A DNA stretch of 64,000 bases from the NCBI RefSeq assembly GCF_008932435.1, contig NZ_WBWE01000002.1, positions 310,001 through 374,000 on the forward strand. Direction: 5' to 3'. The position numbers and the translations under genes are program-made. The stretch comes from Brucella pseudintermedia. GTDB lineage: Bacteria; Pseudomonadota; Alphaproteobacteria; Rhizobiales; Rhizobiaceae. The notes under the pieces were generated by a model, which worked only from the letters and a program-made list of their open reading frames with translations, had not been told where the DNA came from and did no database searches. Each line of letters starts with the position of its first letter. Position 1 is the first letter of the stretch. This document shows, piece by piece, positions 46,869-55,820 of this stretch.

Positions 46869-47632
46869 GCAATTAACGTCTGGAACAATGACTCGAGCTG
46901 CGCCTGATCACGATCTTCTGCTGCCTGCATGAGACGATCATGGCGCACATCCAGCGCCAGAATTGCACTTTCCAAAGGATCGACGCCCGCCAGATCGGCC
47001 GCTTTCGCCGTCGCCAGACCGCAGGCAAGTCCCGCAGCCGCGAAACAGGTCGTTTCAAATCTACGCAAGGCGCGCGGGTCAAGATGCCCTTCCGCAGAGA
47101 TAAAACGCACGGGCCTTTCGCCGAGCAGTTCCAGAAAAAGAGCTGTCACGGCCTTGGCGGTTGTCGCAATTTTGGTTTCGCCTGCTTCTGCAGAAAACAC
47201 GTTCTTCAGCAACGAGCCATATTTCCGCATCATCCTTGCGTGAACCGTTGCGAACGCGGCTTCATGGATCAGCACGTTCTGCAACTGGTGGCGGCGCAGC
47301 ACTTCCTTGGTGAGATAATACATATCCTTTCGGAAAGCCCGCGCTCCTTCCGCGCCAGCACTGAAATAGACCGACAGGCTTTTTACATGCGGTGCGTTGT
47401 TATGGACTTTCGGGTCGGCGGAAATCAGCGAAATGGAAATTGTTTCGGCTGTCGTCAGGGCCTTGTCCACCATGCTTGCCGCATGTTCCAGCAGCAGTTC
47501 AGGAGACGGAATGTCGCTGCGCCTTTCGGCCTCCGGCAAACCGTCATGGCAATTGCGGCGAATCATGTATCGAACCCCGCGCAGGCGGTCCTTCAGATTG
47601 ACTGCAATTTCTTCCGAAAGAGTGCGCAACAT
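46856..47632 (-). CDS. uncharacterised protein in the polyol cluster, 258 aa
   Basis: A soluble, helix-rich protein (EHAASMVDKALTTAETISIS, FRKDMYYLTKEVLRRHQLQN) with no recognised catalytic motif. Its end overlaps the EI stop by 13 bases on the opposite strand, and it is divergent from the SorC-type regulator. Its constant place between PTS and regulator genes suggests a role in the same pathway, perhaps as a regulator or sugar-phosphate handling protein; this is inference. Confidence 0.65.
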   Translation of the reverse strand: MLRTLSEEIAVNLKDRLRGVRYMIRRNCHDGLPEAERRSDIPSPELLLEHAASMVDKALTTAETISISLISADPKVHNNAPHVKSLSVYFSAGAEGARAFRKDMYYLTKEVLRRHQLQNVLIHEAAFATVHARMMRKYGSLLKNVFSAEAGETKIATTAKAVTALFLELLGERPVRFISAEGHLDPRALRRFETTCFAAAGLACGLATAKAADLAGVDPLESAILALDVRHDRLMQAAEDRDQAQLESLFQTLIAHLP

Positions 47633-47779
47633 CGTCGATTTCCCTTATGGCAGCACCATCGCAACAGGATGGACCAGACACTTGAATTATGGTTTGCCTT
47701 CATATGGAAAAGCAATAGTTTCGGTGTAGAAACAGCGCTTCTATAATGCAGTATTACGCCGTTAATTTGAGGGATAGTT

Positions 47780-48799
47780 TTGAAAAAAGCCGGCAGGAAG
47801 ACACAGACAAATCCGGAAGCAGCAGACCTCATCATCGGATCGGAAGGTGTAGCTGCCGAAAACCGTACAAGCCGGCTGCGAACACGCGCTGCGTGGATGT
47901 ATTACGTCGAACAGATGACCCAGAACGATATCGCGGAAGCGCTCGGTGTCGGACGTGTCACAATCGTTCGCCTTCTTGCCGACGCCCGTGCTCGCAATGA
48001 AGTAAAAATCACCATCGAAGGCAAGCTGGCAAGTCTGACATCCCTTGAAGTCGAACTTGAGAAAACCTTCGGTCTGGAGCGCGCCATCGTCGCTCCCCTC
48101 TCCTCGCCCGAGGTCGACCCTATTCCGCCGATCAGCGCCGCCACCGGCGCCTATCTCTCTGAAAAAGTACAGCACGGCATGACCATCGGCGTGGGATGGG
48201 GACGGACTCTTTCCAGCACTCTGCAACATATCGGCGCGCGCCCGCTCAACGATCTGAAAGTCATTTCCCTCCTCGGCGGCATCGTGCAGCCGCGCCGTTC
48301 AAACCCGCCGGAATTTGCCTGGCAGTTTGCGCAGATTTTTCAGGGCGAAGGCTACCTCATCCCCGCCCCGGCTCTGGTCGACAGCAAAGAAACCCGCACT
48401 GCACTCATCGAGCGCTGTGGCCTGAACACAGTGCTCGACATGGCCGAAGAACTCGACATGGTCCTGCTCAGCGTCGGCGATATTCAGACCGCCAGCAGTA
48501 CGTCTTATCGCGTGGGTCTGATCGATGAGGCGCAGAAACTGTCGCTCATCGAAAACGGCGCTGTCGGCGACGTGCTGTTCCACTTTTATGACAAGGACGG
48601 CAAGATCGTCGATGATCCGGTCCATGACCGTGTCATGTCGGCGAAAATCGAGAGCCTTCAAAAGACGCCGCAGCGTATCCTCACCTCAGGTGGAAAAGAG
48701 AAGATTGCCGCTCTGCTCGGCGCGATAAAGCTCCTGAAGCCCACTGTTCTCATCACCGATGAAGAAAGCGCGGCACAGATGCTCCGTGAAAGGACGTAA
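47780..48799 (+). CDS. SorC/DeoR-family sugar-phosphate-responsive regulator, 339 aa (TTG start)
   Basis: N-terminal HTH (AAWMYYVEQMTQNDIAEALG, VGRVTIVRLLADARARNEV) and a C-terminal SorC-type sugar-binding domain (GMTIGVGWGRTLSSTLQHIG, VISLLGGIVQPRRSNPPEFA, DMVLLSVGDIQTASSTSYRV). In the family, a phosphorylated sugar relieves or alters DNA binding. It starts with TTG after AGGGATAG. It stands between the PTS operon and the aco operon, and is the best candidate to bind the ACAAATGTTC elements. None is seen at its own start. Confidence 0.9.
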   Translation: MKKAGRKTQTNPEAADLIIGSEGVAAENRTSRLRTRAAWMYYVEQMTQNDIAEALGVGRVTIVRLLADARARNEVKITIEGKLASLTSLEVELEKTFGLERAIVAPLSSPEVDPIPPISAATGAYLSEKVQHGMTIGVGWGRTLSSTLQHIGARPLNDLKVISLLGGIVQPRRSNPPEFAWQFAQIFQGEGYLIPAPALVDSKETRTALIERCGLNTVLDMAEELDMVLLSVGDIQTASSTSYRVGLIDEAQKLSLIENGAVGDVLFHFYDKDGKIVDDPVHDRVMSAKIESLQKTPQRILTSGGKEKIAALLGAIKLLKPTVLITDEESAAQMLRERT

Positions 48800-48813
48800 C
48801 CGGAATGAAAAGA

Positions 48814-48841
48814 CAGCACATCGCCGCAAGGCGATGTGCTG
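48814..48841. terminator. bidirectional hairpin between convergent genes
   Basis: CAGCACATCGCC-GCAA-GGCGATGTGCTG is a perfect 12-pair stem between the SorC-type gene and the acoC stop. The flanking T content is low (CTCTTGATT on the right), so its termination strength is uncertain. Confidence 0.65.
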
Positions 48842-48848
48842 CTCTTGA

Positions 48849-50186
48849 TTATCTTGTTTCTGCAGCGACTGCGCATTCTTTCAGGATTTGCAGCACCGCA
48901 GCCCGTTCCTCAATTTGCGGCATATGTCCGCAACCGGCGAAGATGTGGACGCCGACTTTACCCGGCAATCCATGTGCGTGAGCAACGGGAATAACCCGGT
49001 CCTCCGCGCCAAAGATAAGCCGAACGGGCATGGCTAGGGCTGCAATGGATGAGCGAACCTCAAAGGTTTGTGTGCCATCCGCAAAAAACCGGGCGCCAAT
49101 TGCTTCCTGTGTATTGCGCAATTCTGTATCGGCAGCCTGCGCAACGGTTGCATTGATGAACGGCTTGGTCAGATGGTTCTCGTCGGCGACGAGCAGCTTC
49201 AACCATGGAACGATGCTGGCTTCGCTTTTCGCGCCGACAAGCCCCTTGATAAAGGCACCGTTGATCTGGGGTCCTAAGCCGCCCGACGAAATCAGCAGCA
49301 AGGAGCGCACATCAACAATACCGCGCGCCGCAAGGACGGTCGCCACCGCCCCGCCAAGCGAATGCCCGACCAGAAGGCACGCGCTTACGCCCAGAGATTC
49401 CAGCGTCGCTTCCACAGCGACGGCAATCTCATCGATATTTTCGGGAACGATACGGGGCGAATTGCCATGCCCGGGAAGATCGAGCGCCAGAATCGGACGG
49501 CCAAGCGATGCGCCGGCAAACAATCCGCGCCATGAATTGAGATCGGCTGCAAAACCGTGGAGCAGAACTACCGGCAGGCGCCCTGCTTCACCCTCACGCA
49601 GCCATACAGCATTGAGCTGGCCGAGCGCGGCCGATTCCGCATCCTTGCTTGCAGACGATTTGGCCGTAACCGCTGGTTTCGCAATGCCAATACCGCCTTC
49701 AACGTCCTTCTTCTGCACGCGGCCCTTCGGCCCCGAGCCCTGAACGGCAGCGAGGTCAATGCCTGCGTCGCGCGCAAGCCGGCGGGCAAGCGGCGTCGCC
49801 CGCACCTTCCCGGTTGAATGCCGTTCATCGTCTTGGGAGGACTTGGAATCGAGATCGCTCGGCGGAGCTGTTTCGATTGCCCCATCTACGGGCGCAGCAG
49901 CAATCGGCTCTTCGGCAACCGCTGCGGGCTTGCCGCTGCGCTCTTCGCCTTCTTCATAAATCCAGGCGACGGCCTGACCGACAGGCACGACCGTCCCTTC
50001 CGCCGCGCTGATGTCTGCGATGATGCCCGATGCGGGCGCTTCGACTTCCATCGCAGCCTTGTCGGTCTCGATTTCAAAGAGAAGCTGGCCTTTCGTGACC
50101 GTATCGCCATCCTTGGCGTACCATCGCGAAATCTGGCCCGTCTCCATATCCATATCGACCTTGGGGAGAATGACTTCCACGGCCAT
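48849..50186 (-). CDS. acoC: acetoin dehydrogenase-type E2 (lipoyl domain plus alpha/beta hydrolase), 445 aa
   Basis: The lipoyl domain carries Lys43 in EIETDKAAMEVEAP; a subunit-binding domain follows (RATPLARRLARDAGIDLAAV, near residues 130-165), then a C-terminal alpha/beta hydrolase-type domain with nucleophile Ser in LLVGHSLGGAVATV and PVVLLHGFAADLNSW. This hydrolase-fused layout is that of acetoin dehydrogenase AcoC rather than pyruvate dehydrogenase E2. It transfers the acyl group to CoA. No E3 gene is nearby, so a housekeeping lipoamide dehydrogenase must serve. Confidence 0.9.
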   Translation of the reverse strand: MAVEVILPKVDMDMETGQISRWYAKDGDTVTKGQLLFEIETDKAAMEVEAPASGIIADISAAEGTVVPVGQAVAWIYEEGEERSGKPAAVAEEPIAAAPVDGAIETAPPSDLDSKSSQDDERHSTGKVRATPLARRLARDAGIDLAAVQGSGPKGRVQKKDVEGGIGIAKPAVTAKSSASKDAESAALGQLNAVWLREGEAGRLPVVLLHGFAADLNSWRGLFAGASLGRPILALDLPGHGNSPRIVPENIDEIAVAVEATLESLGVSACLLVGHSLGGAVATVLAARGIVDVRSLLLISSGGLGPQINGAFIKGLVGAKSEASIVPWLKLLVADENHLTKPFINATVAQAADTELRNTQEAIGARFFADGTQTFEVRSSIAALAMPVRLIFGAEDRVIPVAHAHGLPGKVGVHIFAGCGHMPQIEERAAVLQILKECAVAAETR

Positions 50187-50188
50187 GG

Positions 50189-51193
50189 TCAGCGCACTCC
50201 CCTAACCAGATCGCGAGCGCTTTTCAGAATGTCGGGCACCTGTGGCACTGTCGCGCGTTCGAGGTCGGGATTATAAGGAATTGGCGTTTCGGCGCCGCCA
50301 AGACGCACGATTGGCGCATCGAGGTAATCGAAAGCTTCGCTTTCCGCTACGATAGCGGAAATTTCGGCACCGATGCCAAGCGTCTTCACCGCCTCATAAA
50401 CGCAGAGCAGCCTCGACGTCTTCTTGACGCTTTCGATGATGGTTTCGCGATCGATCGGACGCACGGTGCGCAGATCAATCACCTCAACATCGATACCTTC
50501 CTTTGCCAGTTCAGCGGCCGCATCAAGCGCCTTGTGCACCATGATGGCGGTTGCGACGATGGTCAGGTCGCGCCCTTCGCGGACCACCTCCGCCCTTCCG
50601 ATGGGAACGGTGTAGAAACCTTCGGGGACCGGGCCTTTCATCTTGTAGAGCAGCTTGTGCTCAAAGATCATCACGGGGTCCGGGTCTTCAACGGCAGCGA
50701 GCAACATGCCCTTGGCGTCATGCGGCGTCGAAGGCTGCAGGACCTTGAGACCCGGAATGTGCCCGAGCCACGCTTCCAGACTCTGGCTATGCTGCGCTGC
50801 GGCGCCCGTCCCAGAGCCTGCCGGAAAGCGCATGACCAGCGGCACCGACACAGCGCCGCCGAGCATGTAGCGGATTTTTGCCGCCTGATTGACGATCTGC
50901 TCCATACCAAGCGCTGCAAAGTCGGAAAACTGGAACTCGAAAATCGGCCGCATGCCGGTCAGCGCTGCGCCGACAGCCACGCCAGCGCCGCCCAGTTCCG
51001 AAATCGGCGTATCCATGACCCGGTCTTCACCGAAACGATGGACAAGATCGCCGGTCACCTGAAATGCGCCGCCATAGACGCCAATATCTTCGCCCATCAG
51101 AAACACGCGGTCGTCGCGCTCCATGGCAATCGCCATGGCTTCCTGGATAGCTTGCGAATAGCTCAACTCACGGATTGTCGCGTCCATGTTCAA
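50189..51193 (-). CDS. acoB: acetoin dehydrogenase-type E1 beta subunit, 334 aa
   Basis: It belongs to the E1-beta family: [60 protein letters not shown], and the C-terminal [20 protein letters not shown]. With AcoA it forms the TPP-dependent E1 that cleaves an acyloin and passes the acetyl unit to lipoamide. It overlaps acoA by four bases and is two bases from acoC. The closest match by context is acetoin type, because the E2 has the AcoC layout. Confidence 0.92.
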   Translation of the reverse strand: MNMDATIRELSYSQAIQEAMAIAMERDDRVFLMGEDIGVYGGAFQVTGDLVHRFGEDRVMDTPISELGGAGVAVGAALTGMRPIFEFQFSDFAALGMEQIVNQAAKIRYMLGGAVSVPLVMRFPAGSGTGAAAQHSQSLEAWLGHIPGLKVLQPSTPHDAKGMLLAAVEDPDPVMIFEHKLLYKMKGPVPEGFYTVPIGRAEVVREGRDLTIVATAIMVHKALDAAAELAKEGIDVEVIDLRTVRPIDRETIIESVKKTSRLLCVYEAVKTLGIGAEISAIVAESEAFDYLDAPIVRLGGAETPIPYNPDLERATVPQVPDILKSARDLVRGVR

Positions 51194-52227
51194 ATATCGT
51201 CCGTGTAAACGTCGCGGGTCAGGTTGGTCAGGTCGGGCGCGGGGCTGTTCTTGGCGAATTCAATCGCCTCGGCGATTTCCTTCTCCACTTCCGCACGTAT
51301 CGCCTCGATCTCGGCATCGTCGATGAAGCCGTAGGCTTTCAGATCGGCCTCGAAATGCGCGATCGGATCGCGATCATTCTGCCAATGCTCGATTTCTTCC
51401 TTGGTGCGATAACGGTTGCGGTCGCTCTTGGAATGGCCCCTAATACGGTAAGTCTTGTTTTCAATCAGCGTTGGCCCGTCGCCGCGCCGCGCGCGTTGGG
51501 TGGCCTCGCTGACGGCCTCCGCCACTTCGGACAGATTATTGCCGTCCACGATCACGCCCGGCATGTTGTAGGCCGATGCACGGTCGGCGACATTGGCAAC
51601 CGCTGTCGAGCGCTTGGTCGAGGTGGACATGCCGTAACCGTTGTTTTCGCACACGAAAACGACCGGAAGCTTCCAGACCGACGCCATATTGAGGGCTTCG
51701 TGGAAAGCCCCCTCATTGTTCGCGCCATCCCCGAAAAACGACACGACAACCTTGCCGTTTTTCTGTTTCTTGGCGGAAAGCGCAGCGCCGACCGCAATCG
51801 GAATGCCGCCGCCGACAATACCGTTCGCGCCAAGGTTTCCCTTGGAAACATCGGCGATATGCATGGAGCCGCCACGGCCCTTGCAATAGCCGGTTTCCTT
51901 GCCGAAGAACTCGGCAAACATGCGCTTCACGTCCGCGCCCTTGGCGATGCAGTGGCCATGACCGCGATGGGTGGACGTGATCATGTCGTCATCGTTGAGC
52001 GGCAGACAGGAGCCCATCGCGCTTGCTTCCTGCCCGATGGAAAGATGCATCGTTCCGTGAATGAGGCCACGCGTGTAGCTTTCCTCCGCCCCCTCTTCAA
52101 AGCGCCTGATGAGATACATCTTGTGCAGCGCTTCTTTCAGCTGATCCGGCGAATAGGTGCGGAAGGCATAAGGCAGGTTGTGGCGGTCGCCCGTATCCTG
52201 CGGCTCAACTTTTTTGGCTTGAACCAT
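51190..52227 (-). CDS. acoA: acetoin dehydrogenase-type E1 alpha subunit, 345 aa
   Basis: The thiamine diphosphate motif [20 protein letters not shown] ends at CENNGYGMS, giving the usual GDG-(about 25)-N spacing. Also [40 protein letters not shown], and the phosphorylation-loop region [15 protein letters not shown]. It binds TPP with AcoB. It is coupled to acoB (ATGA) and lies 11 bases after the DXR-like gene, so one transcript makes all four enzymes. Confidence 0.93.
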   Translation of the reverse strand: MVQAKKVEPQDTGDRHNLPYAFRTYSPDQLKEALHKMYLIRRFEEGAEESYTRGLIHGTMHLSIGQEASAMGSCLPLNDDDMITSTHRGHGHCIAKGADVKRMFAEFFGKETGYCKGRGGSMHIADVSKGNLGANGIVGGGIPIAVGAALSAKKQKNGKVVVSFFGDGANNEGAFHEALNMASVWKLPVVFVCENNGYGMSTSTKRSTAVANVADRASAYNMPGVIVDGNNLSEVAEAVSEATQRARRGDGPTLIENKTYRIRGHSKSDRNRYRTKEEIEHWQNDRDPIAHFEADLKAYGFIDDAEIEAIRAEVEKEIAEAIEFAKNSPAPDLTNLTRDVYTDDI

Positions 52228-52238
52228 GGTGTTTGTCC

Positions 52239-53558
52239 TTACGCCCCGTAAACGAGCTTGTCTTGACGAGCGCGCAGCTCCGCAATCCTGGAACCGGGAG
52301 CCACAGCCGCATTATCGTAGGTGATGAGCTCGCCTTTCTTGATCGGCCTGGTCACGCTGCCGCCTTGCAGAAGCCCGCATGGGATCGCGTGCGCGCTACG
52401 TGCTTCGCCGGACGTCATGATCCACGCGCGGTAGCAATATTCGCCAATGGCATCGAGCTTTTCACCCGGCTGCATGTCCTTTTTTGCAAGCGCAGCCACT
52501 TCCGCGACCGGCTTTGAAAGCGGCACCATGTCCGGCTTGCCGTAGAGCACCACGCGGGCGCAGGTCAGCGGCACTTCGAGGGACGTCAGGTGATAGGGGC
52601 GATGGAATGTAAAATATGGACCCTTGCCCATTTTCAAGTCTTCCATGCGTTCGGAAATACGCGGATGCGACATGTCGGCCACGACAAACACGCCCGGCGC
52701 TACGCCCTTGCCGATGGAATAATCTACCACTCCGACCTTCGAAAGCACGCCGCCGTCCTTTTCGGGGATCAGTGTCTTGTTGAGCTGGTCGAGCGTTGCG
52801 GCGGGGCCGTGCATGCCAGCCTTGTCCGGGACAAGACCCGTGGCGTTGGCAATGGCGGCCATTTCGACCATGGTTTTCGAACCATCGACGAATTCCACCA
52901 ACATGCGGACATTCATGTTACGGCGTGTGGCTTCTTCCATATATTGGTCGGGAATAGCATCGATGTTGAGAGGATTGTTCTTGCCCTTGCCCGCCGCCAC
53001 AATCGGATGGCCCATGGCGGTCACGAACTCGATCAGTTCCATGCAGGATGACGGCTCATCGCCAGCCCCCAGCGAATAGGTGACGCCGAGACGTTCGGCT
53101 TCCGCTTTCAGGTAAGCGCCGATCGTCACGTCCGCTTCGACATTCATCATGACGAGATGCTTGCCATGCTCCATGGCGCGCAGGCCGATTTCGGCGCCGA
53201 CAGCCGGAACCCCGGTCGCATCGATCACGACGTCGATAAGGTCGTTTTCGAGGATCAGGTCGGCATTGTCGGTGACGGCGATCTTGTGCGCCTCCATGGC
53301 GGCAGTCAGATCGGAAGCGGTAGAAACCTCGCGGCCATGGCCTTCTTCCTGAAAAGCAATATCGACGGCTTTCAGGGCATTGGGAATGCGCAGTTCGGAG
53401 ATGGCGCCAACCTCGATGCCCGGCATATGCGCAACGCGCGTGACGATATCGGTGCCCATTTCGCCGGAACCAATCAGTCCGATACGGATCGGCCGCCCGC
53501 TATCCGCGCGCGCCTGCATGTCACGCGCCAAACCTGTCAACGCCACATTGGTTGCCAT
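52239..53558 (-). CDS. DXR-like oxidoreductase (DRL/DXR-II, homoserine-dehydrogenase-like), 439 aa
   Basis: N-terminal Rossmann domain IRIGLIGSGEMGTDIVTRV (residues 25-43), IIDATG-like VIDATGVPAVGAEIGLRA, then the substrate-domain motifs MMNVEADVTIG, SLGAGDEPSSCMELIEF, AGKGKNNPLN and TFHRPYHLTSLEVP, and a C-terminal SAF-like domain (IPCGLLQGGSVTRPIKKGEL). From recall this follows the Brucella DRL family, which makes MEP from 1-deoxy-D-xylulose 5-phosphate in place of classical DXR; other members have unknown catabolic roles. Here it heads the aco operon under the shared operator, pointing to a catabolic, reverse-direction role. Alternatively it is the organism's DXR-II. Confidence 0.8.
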   Translation of the reverse strand: MATNVALTGLARDMQARADSGRPIRIGLIGSGEMGTDIVTRVAHMPGIEVGAISELRIPNALKAVDIAFQEEGHGREVSTASDLTAAMEAHKIAVTDNADLILENDLIDVVIDATGVPAVGAEIGLRAMEHGKHLVMMNVEADVTIGAYLKAEAERLGVTYSLGAGDEPSSCMELIEFVTAMGHPIVAAGKGKNNPLNIDAIPDQYMEEATRRNMNVRMLVEFVDGSKTMVEMAAIANATGLVPDKAGMHGPAATLDQLNKTLIPEKDGGVLSKVGVVDYSIGKGVAPGVFVVADMSHPRISERMEDLKMGKGPYFTFHRPYHLTSLEVPLTCARVVLYGKPDMVPLSKPVAEVAALAKKDMQPGEKLDAIGEYCYRAWIMTSGEARSAHAIPCGLLQGGSVTRPIKKGELITYDNAAVAPGSRIAELRARQDKLVYGA

Positions 53559-53612
53559 CGCTTCCTCCTGAACCTGCCTGCAAAAATTCTCGCAGTCTCC
53601 TCTGACACCTAT

Positions 53613-53641
53613 CGATTAATGAACATTTGTTTTTAAGTCAA
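53613..53641 (-). promoter_or_regulatory. promoter of the DXR-like/aco operon with ACAAATGTTC element
   Basis: On the minus strand TTGACT (53641-53636), 17 bases, TAATCG (53618-53613). ACAAATGTTC (53630-53621) fills the spacer. ATTGAC...ACAAATGTTC matches the gutM promoter order. Confidence 0.65.
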
Positions 53642-53689
53642 TACGTGTGTTCATTCGATTGCCGCGGGCGCGCGCCTCCAGATATCATA

Positions 53690-53729
53690 TTGTTATTCAA
53701 CTTTAGTTTGATATAGAATACAAATGTTC
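53690..53729 (+). promoter_or_regulatory. promoter of the gat PTS operon with ACAAATGTTC element
   Basis: TTGTTA (53690-53695), 16 bases, TATAGA (53712-53717). ACAAATGTTC (53720-53729) lies at the expected transcription start, a position for repression. It is divergent from the aco promoter, about 80 bases apart. Confidence 0.6.
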
Positions 53730-53838
53730 TGCCGTTTCGCCTCGTTCACATTTTGAAACGTCGATACGTGCGAGCTAATAATGGCGTTCTGTTAGCTCGG
53801 TGCACTTTGGGAAAGTGCGCCGGGGGGAGGAGAAATAA

Positions 53839-55248
53839 ATGGACGCATTTCTGAGCGGGCTGAAGTCGGCTATCGACACACTTGGGGCAACGGTTCTGCT
53901 GCCCATCGTCATTTTCATCATTGCCGTCATACTCGGCGCGAAAGTGGGCAAAGCCTTCCGCGCAGCCGTGACCATCGGTGTGGCTTTCATCGGCATCAAT
54001 CTGGTTCTGGGCCTCATGTTCACCTCCATCGGTGAAGTGGCGCAGGCAATCGTCACCAATACCGGCATCAAGCGCGATATTGTCGATGTCGGCTGGCCGT
54101 CGGCTGCGGCCATCGCTTTTGGATCGTCGGTTGGGTTGTGGGTCATTCCGGTCGGCATTCTGGTCAACATCGCGCTTCTGCTGCTGCGCTGGACGCGCAC
54201 GCTGAACGTGGACGTGTGGAATTTCTGGCATTTTGCCTTTGTCGGCTCACTGGTCGTCGCTGCAACGGACAACCTCGCCTACGGCATCATCATTGCAGCA
54301 CTCGTTGCCGCTCTATCCCTGTTGTTTGCAGACTGGTCCGCGCGCGCCGTCCAGCAATTTTATGGCGTGCCGGGCGTTTCCGTGCCGCATCTGGCTTCCG
54401 CGCAGATTCTGCCGATTGCGATCATCCTCAACTGGATCATGGACCGCATTCCCGGCATCAACAAAATCAATATCAGCACCGAAACCATCGAACGCCGCTT
54501 CGGCGTGTTCGGCGAACCGGTCGTGCTTGGCCTGATCATCGGTTTGGTGTTGGGGCTCATAGCATTTTACAATGCCGGTGATTTCGGCACCGTTCTCGCC
54601 AAGGTTCTCGGCACCGGCATGACGCTTGCCGCGGTCATGCTGCTTCTGCCGCGCATGGTCAAAATCCTGATGGAAGGCCTGTTGCCGGTGTCGGATGCCG
54701 CGCAGGAATTCGTTCGCAAGCGCACCGGTGACCGCGAGCTCCTCGTCGGCCTCGACTCGGCAATTCTCATCGGACATCCTGCGGCGATTTCGTCTTCGCT
54801 CATTCTCGTGCCGATTGCGATCGTCCTGTCAGTTATCCTGCCGGGCAACCGCGTGATCCTGTTCGCCGACCTTGCGGTCATTCCGTTCATTGTCGCCATG
54901 ACAGCGCCGCTCCTGAAGGGAAACGTGTTCCGCATGGTCGTCGTCGGAACGATTACGCTGGCCATCGGCTTCTATGTAGCCAATGCGCTTGCACCGCTGT
55001 TCACCAGCGCTGCCGTTTCGTCGGGCTTCAAGCTGCCTGAGAACGCCCTGCAAATTACGTCCGTGGTCGATGGTTTCCTGTGGGTGCCATATGTCATCAT
55101 CTCGGCCATCCAGTGGCTTGGTGCTATCGGTATCGCGGTGATTGCCGTTGTTATTGCAGCACTTTTCATGCTCTATCGTCGCAACACGCTGGCATGGGAA
55201 CGCGCCGCAGGCGCCGAGGACGAACCGGCGGACGAATTTGCTGCCTGA
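53839..55248 (+). CDS. gatC: PTS galactitol-type EIIC permease, 469 aa
   Basis: A polytopic membrane protein with about ten hydrophobic segments and GatC-type landmarks: GAKVGKAFRAAVTIGVAFIG near the N-terminus, VDVGWPSAAAIAFGSSVGLW, YGVPGVSVPHLASAQILPIA and GHPAAISSSLILVPIAI. It translocates a polyol with phosphorylation by the IIA and IIB encoded next. GGAGGAG precedes the ATG. A second, different PTS permease under the same operator as srlA suggests a related or the same substrate, or a two-step intake. Confidence 0.92.
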   Translation: MDAFLSGLKSAIDTLGATVLLPIVIFIIAVILGAKVGKAFRAAVTIGVAFIGINLVLGLMFTSIGEVAQAIVTNTGIKRDIVDVGWPSAAAIAFGSSVGLWVIPVGILVNIALLLLRWTRTLNVDVWNFWHFAFVGSLVVAATDNLAYGIIIAALVAALSLLFADWSARAVQQFYGVPGVSVPHLASAQILPIAIILNWIMDRIPGINKINISTETIERRFGVFGEPVVLGLIIGLVLGLIAFYNAGDFGTVLAKVLGTGMTLAAVMLLLPRMVKILMEGLLPVSDAAQEFVRKRTGDRELLVGLDSAILIGHPAAISSSLILVPIAIVLSVILPGNRVILFADLAVIPFIVAMTAPLLKGNVFRMVVVGTITLAIGFYVANALAPLFTSAAVSSGFKLPENALQITSVVDGFLWVPYVIISAIQWLGAIGIAVIAVVIAALFMLYRRNTLAWERAAGAEDEPADEFAA

Positions 55249-55324
55249 TTTCAGCAATGATCGGCGCAAGAAATCAAAGTCGCACGTCGCAATCGGCGTG
55301 CGGCCTTCTATAACGGAGAATGGA

Positions 55325-55786
55325 ATGGCAGCCGGCCTGATAGATTTTCTCGACCCGCAAGCAATCGAGCTTCAGAGCGAAGCAAAAACCAATGAAGAAA
55401 TCATCCGCATACTCGCAGGCAAGCTGGAAAAGCTCGGCTATGTAAAGGCGAGCTATGCCGACGCCGTTGTCAGCCGTGAACTGTCGATGCCAACGGGACT
55501 GCCGCTTGAGCGCGACGAGAATGTCGCCGTGCCTCACACCGACCCCGAGCATGTCCTCAAGGCCGGAATTGCCTTGGCGACACTGAGATCACCAATTGAA
55601 TTTGCCAATATGGAAGACCCTGAAGAAGCTGTTCCCGTTGGATTCGTCTTTTTGCTTGCCATCAATGACAAGGACAAACAGATTGAAACCCTGCAGCAGA
55701 TTATGGCGACCATACAGGATGCTGACGCACTCGACAGGCTGAAAGCGGCGCGCACGCTGGAAGACGTCCAATCCGCGTTGCAGTGA
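55325..55786 (+). CDS. gatA: PTS EIIA (galactitol/fructose type), 153 aa
   Basis: EIIA type 2 fold: DFLDPQAIELQSEAKTNEEI, ASYADAVVSRELSMPTGLPL, and the active His in ENVAVPHTDPEHV, followed by FVFLLAINDKDKQIETLQQI. It takes phosphate from the HPr-EI fusion and passes it to GatB. GGAG lies before the ATG and it is 76 bases from gatC. The family also includes fructose and mannitol IIA proteins; the galactitol assignment rests on the neighbours. Confidence 0.9.
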   Translation: MAAGLIDFLDPQAIELQSEAKTNEEIIRILAGKLEKLGYVKASYADAVVSRELSMPTGLPLERDENVAVPHTDPEHVLKAGIALATLRSPIEFANMEDPEEAVPVGFVFLLAINDKDKQIETLQQIMATIQDADALDRLKAARTLEDVQSALQ

Positions 55787-55820
55787 AACGCGCTCTCAAT
55801 AATTGAACCTGGAGGAACCC

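Noticed and set aside
46940-47746. Plus-strand frame of 268 codons
   Set aside because: Antisense to the 258-aa minus-strand gene, with basic, Cys/His/Arg-rich composition typical of a shadow frame.
50534-52251. Plus-strand frames of 224 and 358 codons
   Set aside because: Antisense to acoB and acoA, which have clear TPP enzyme motifs; the plus-strand products look like shadow frames.
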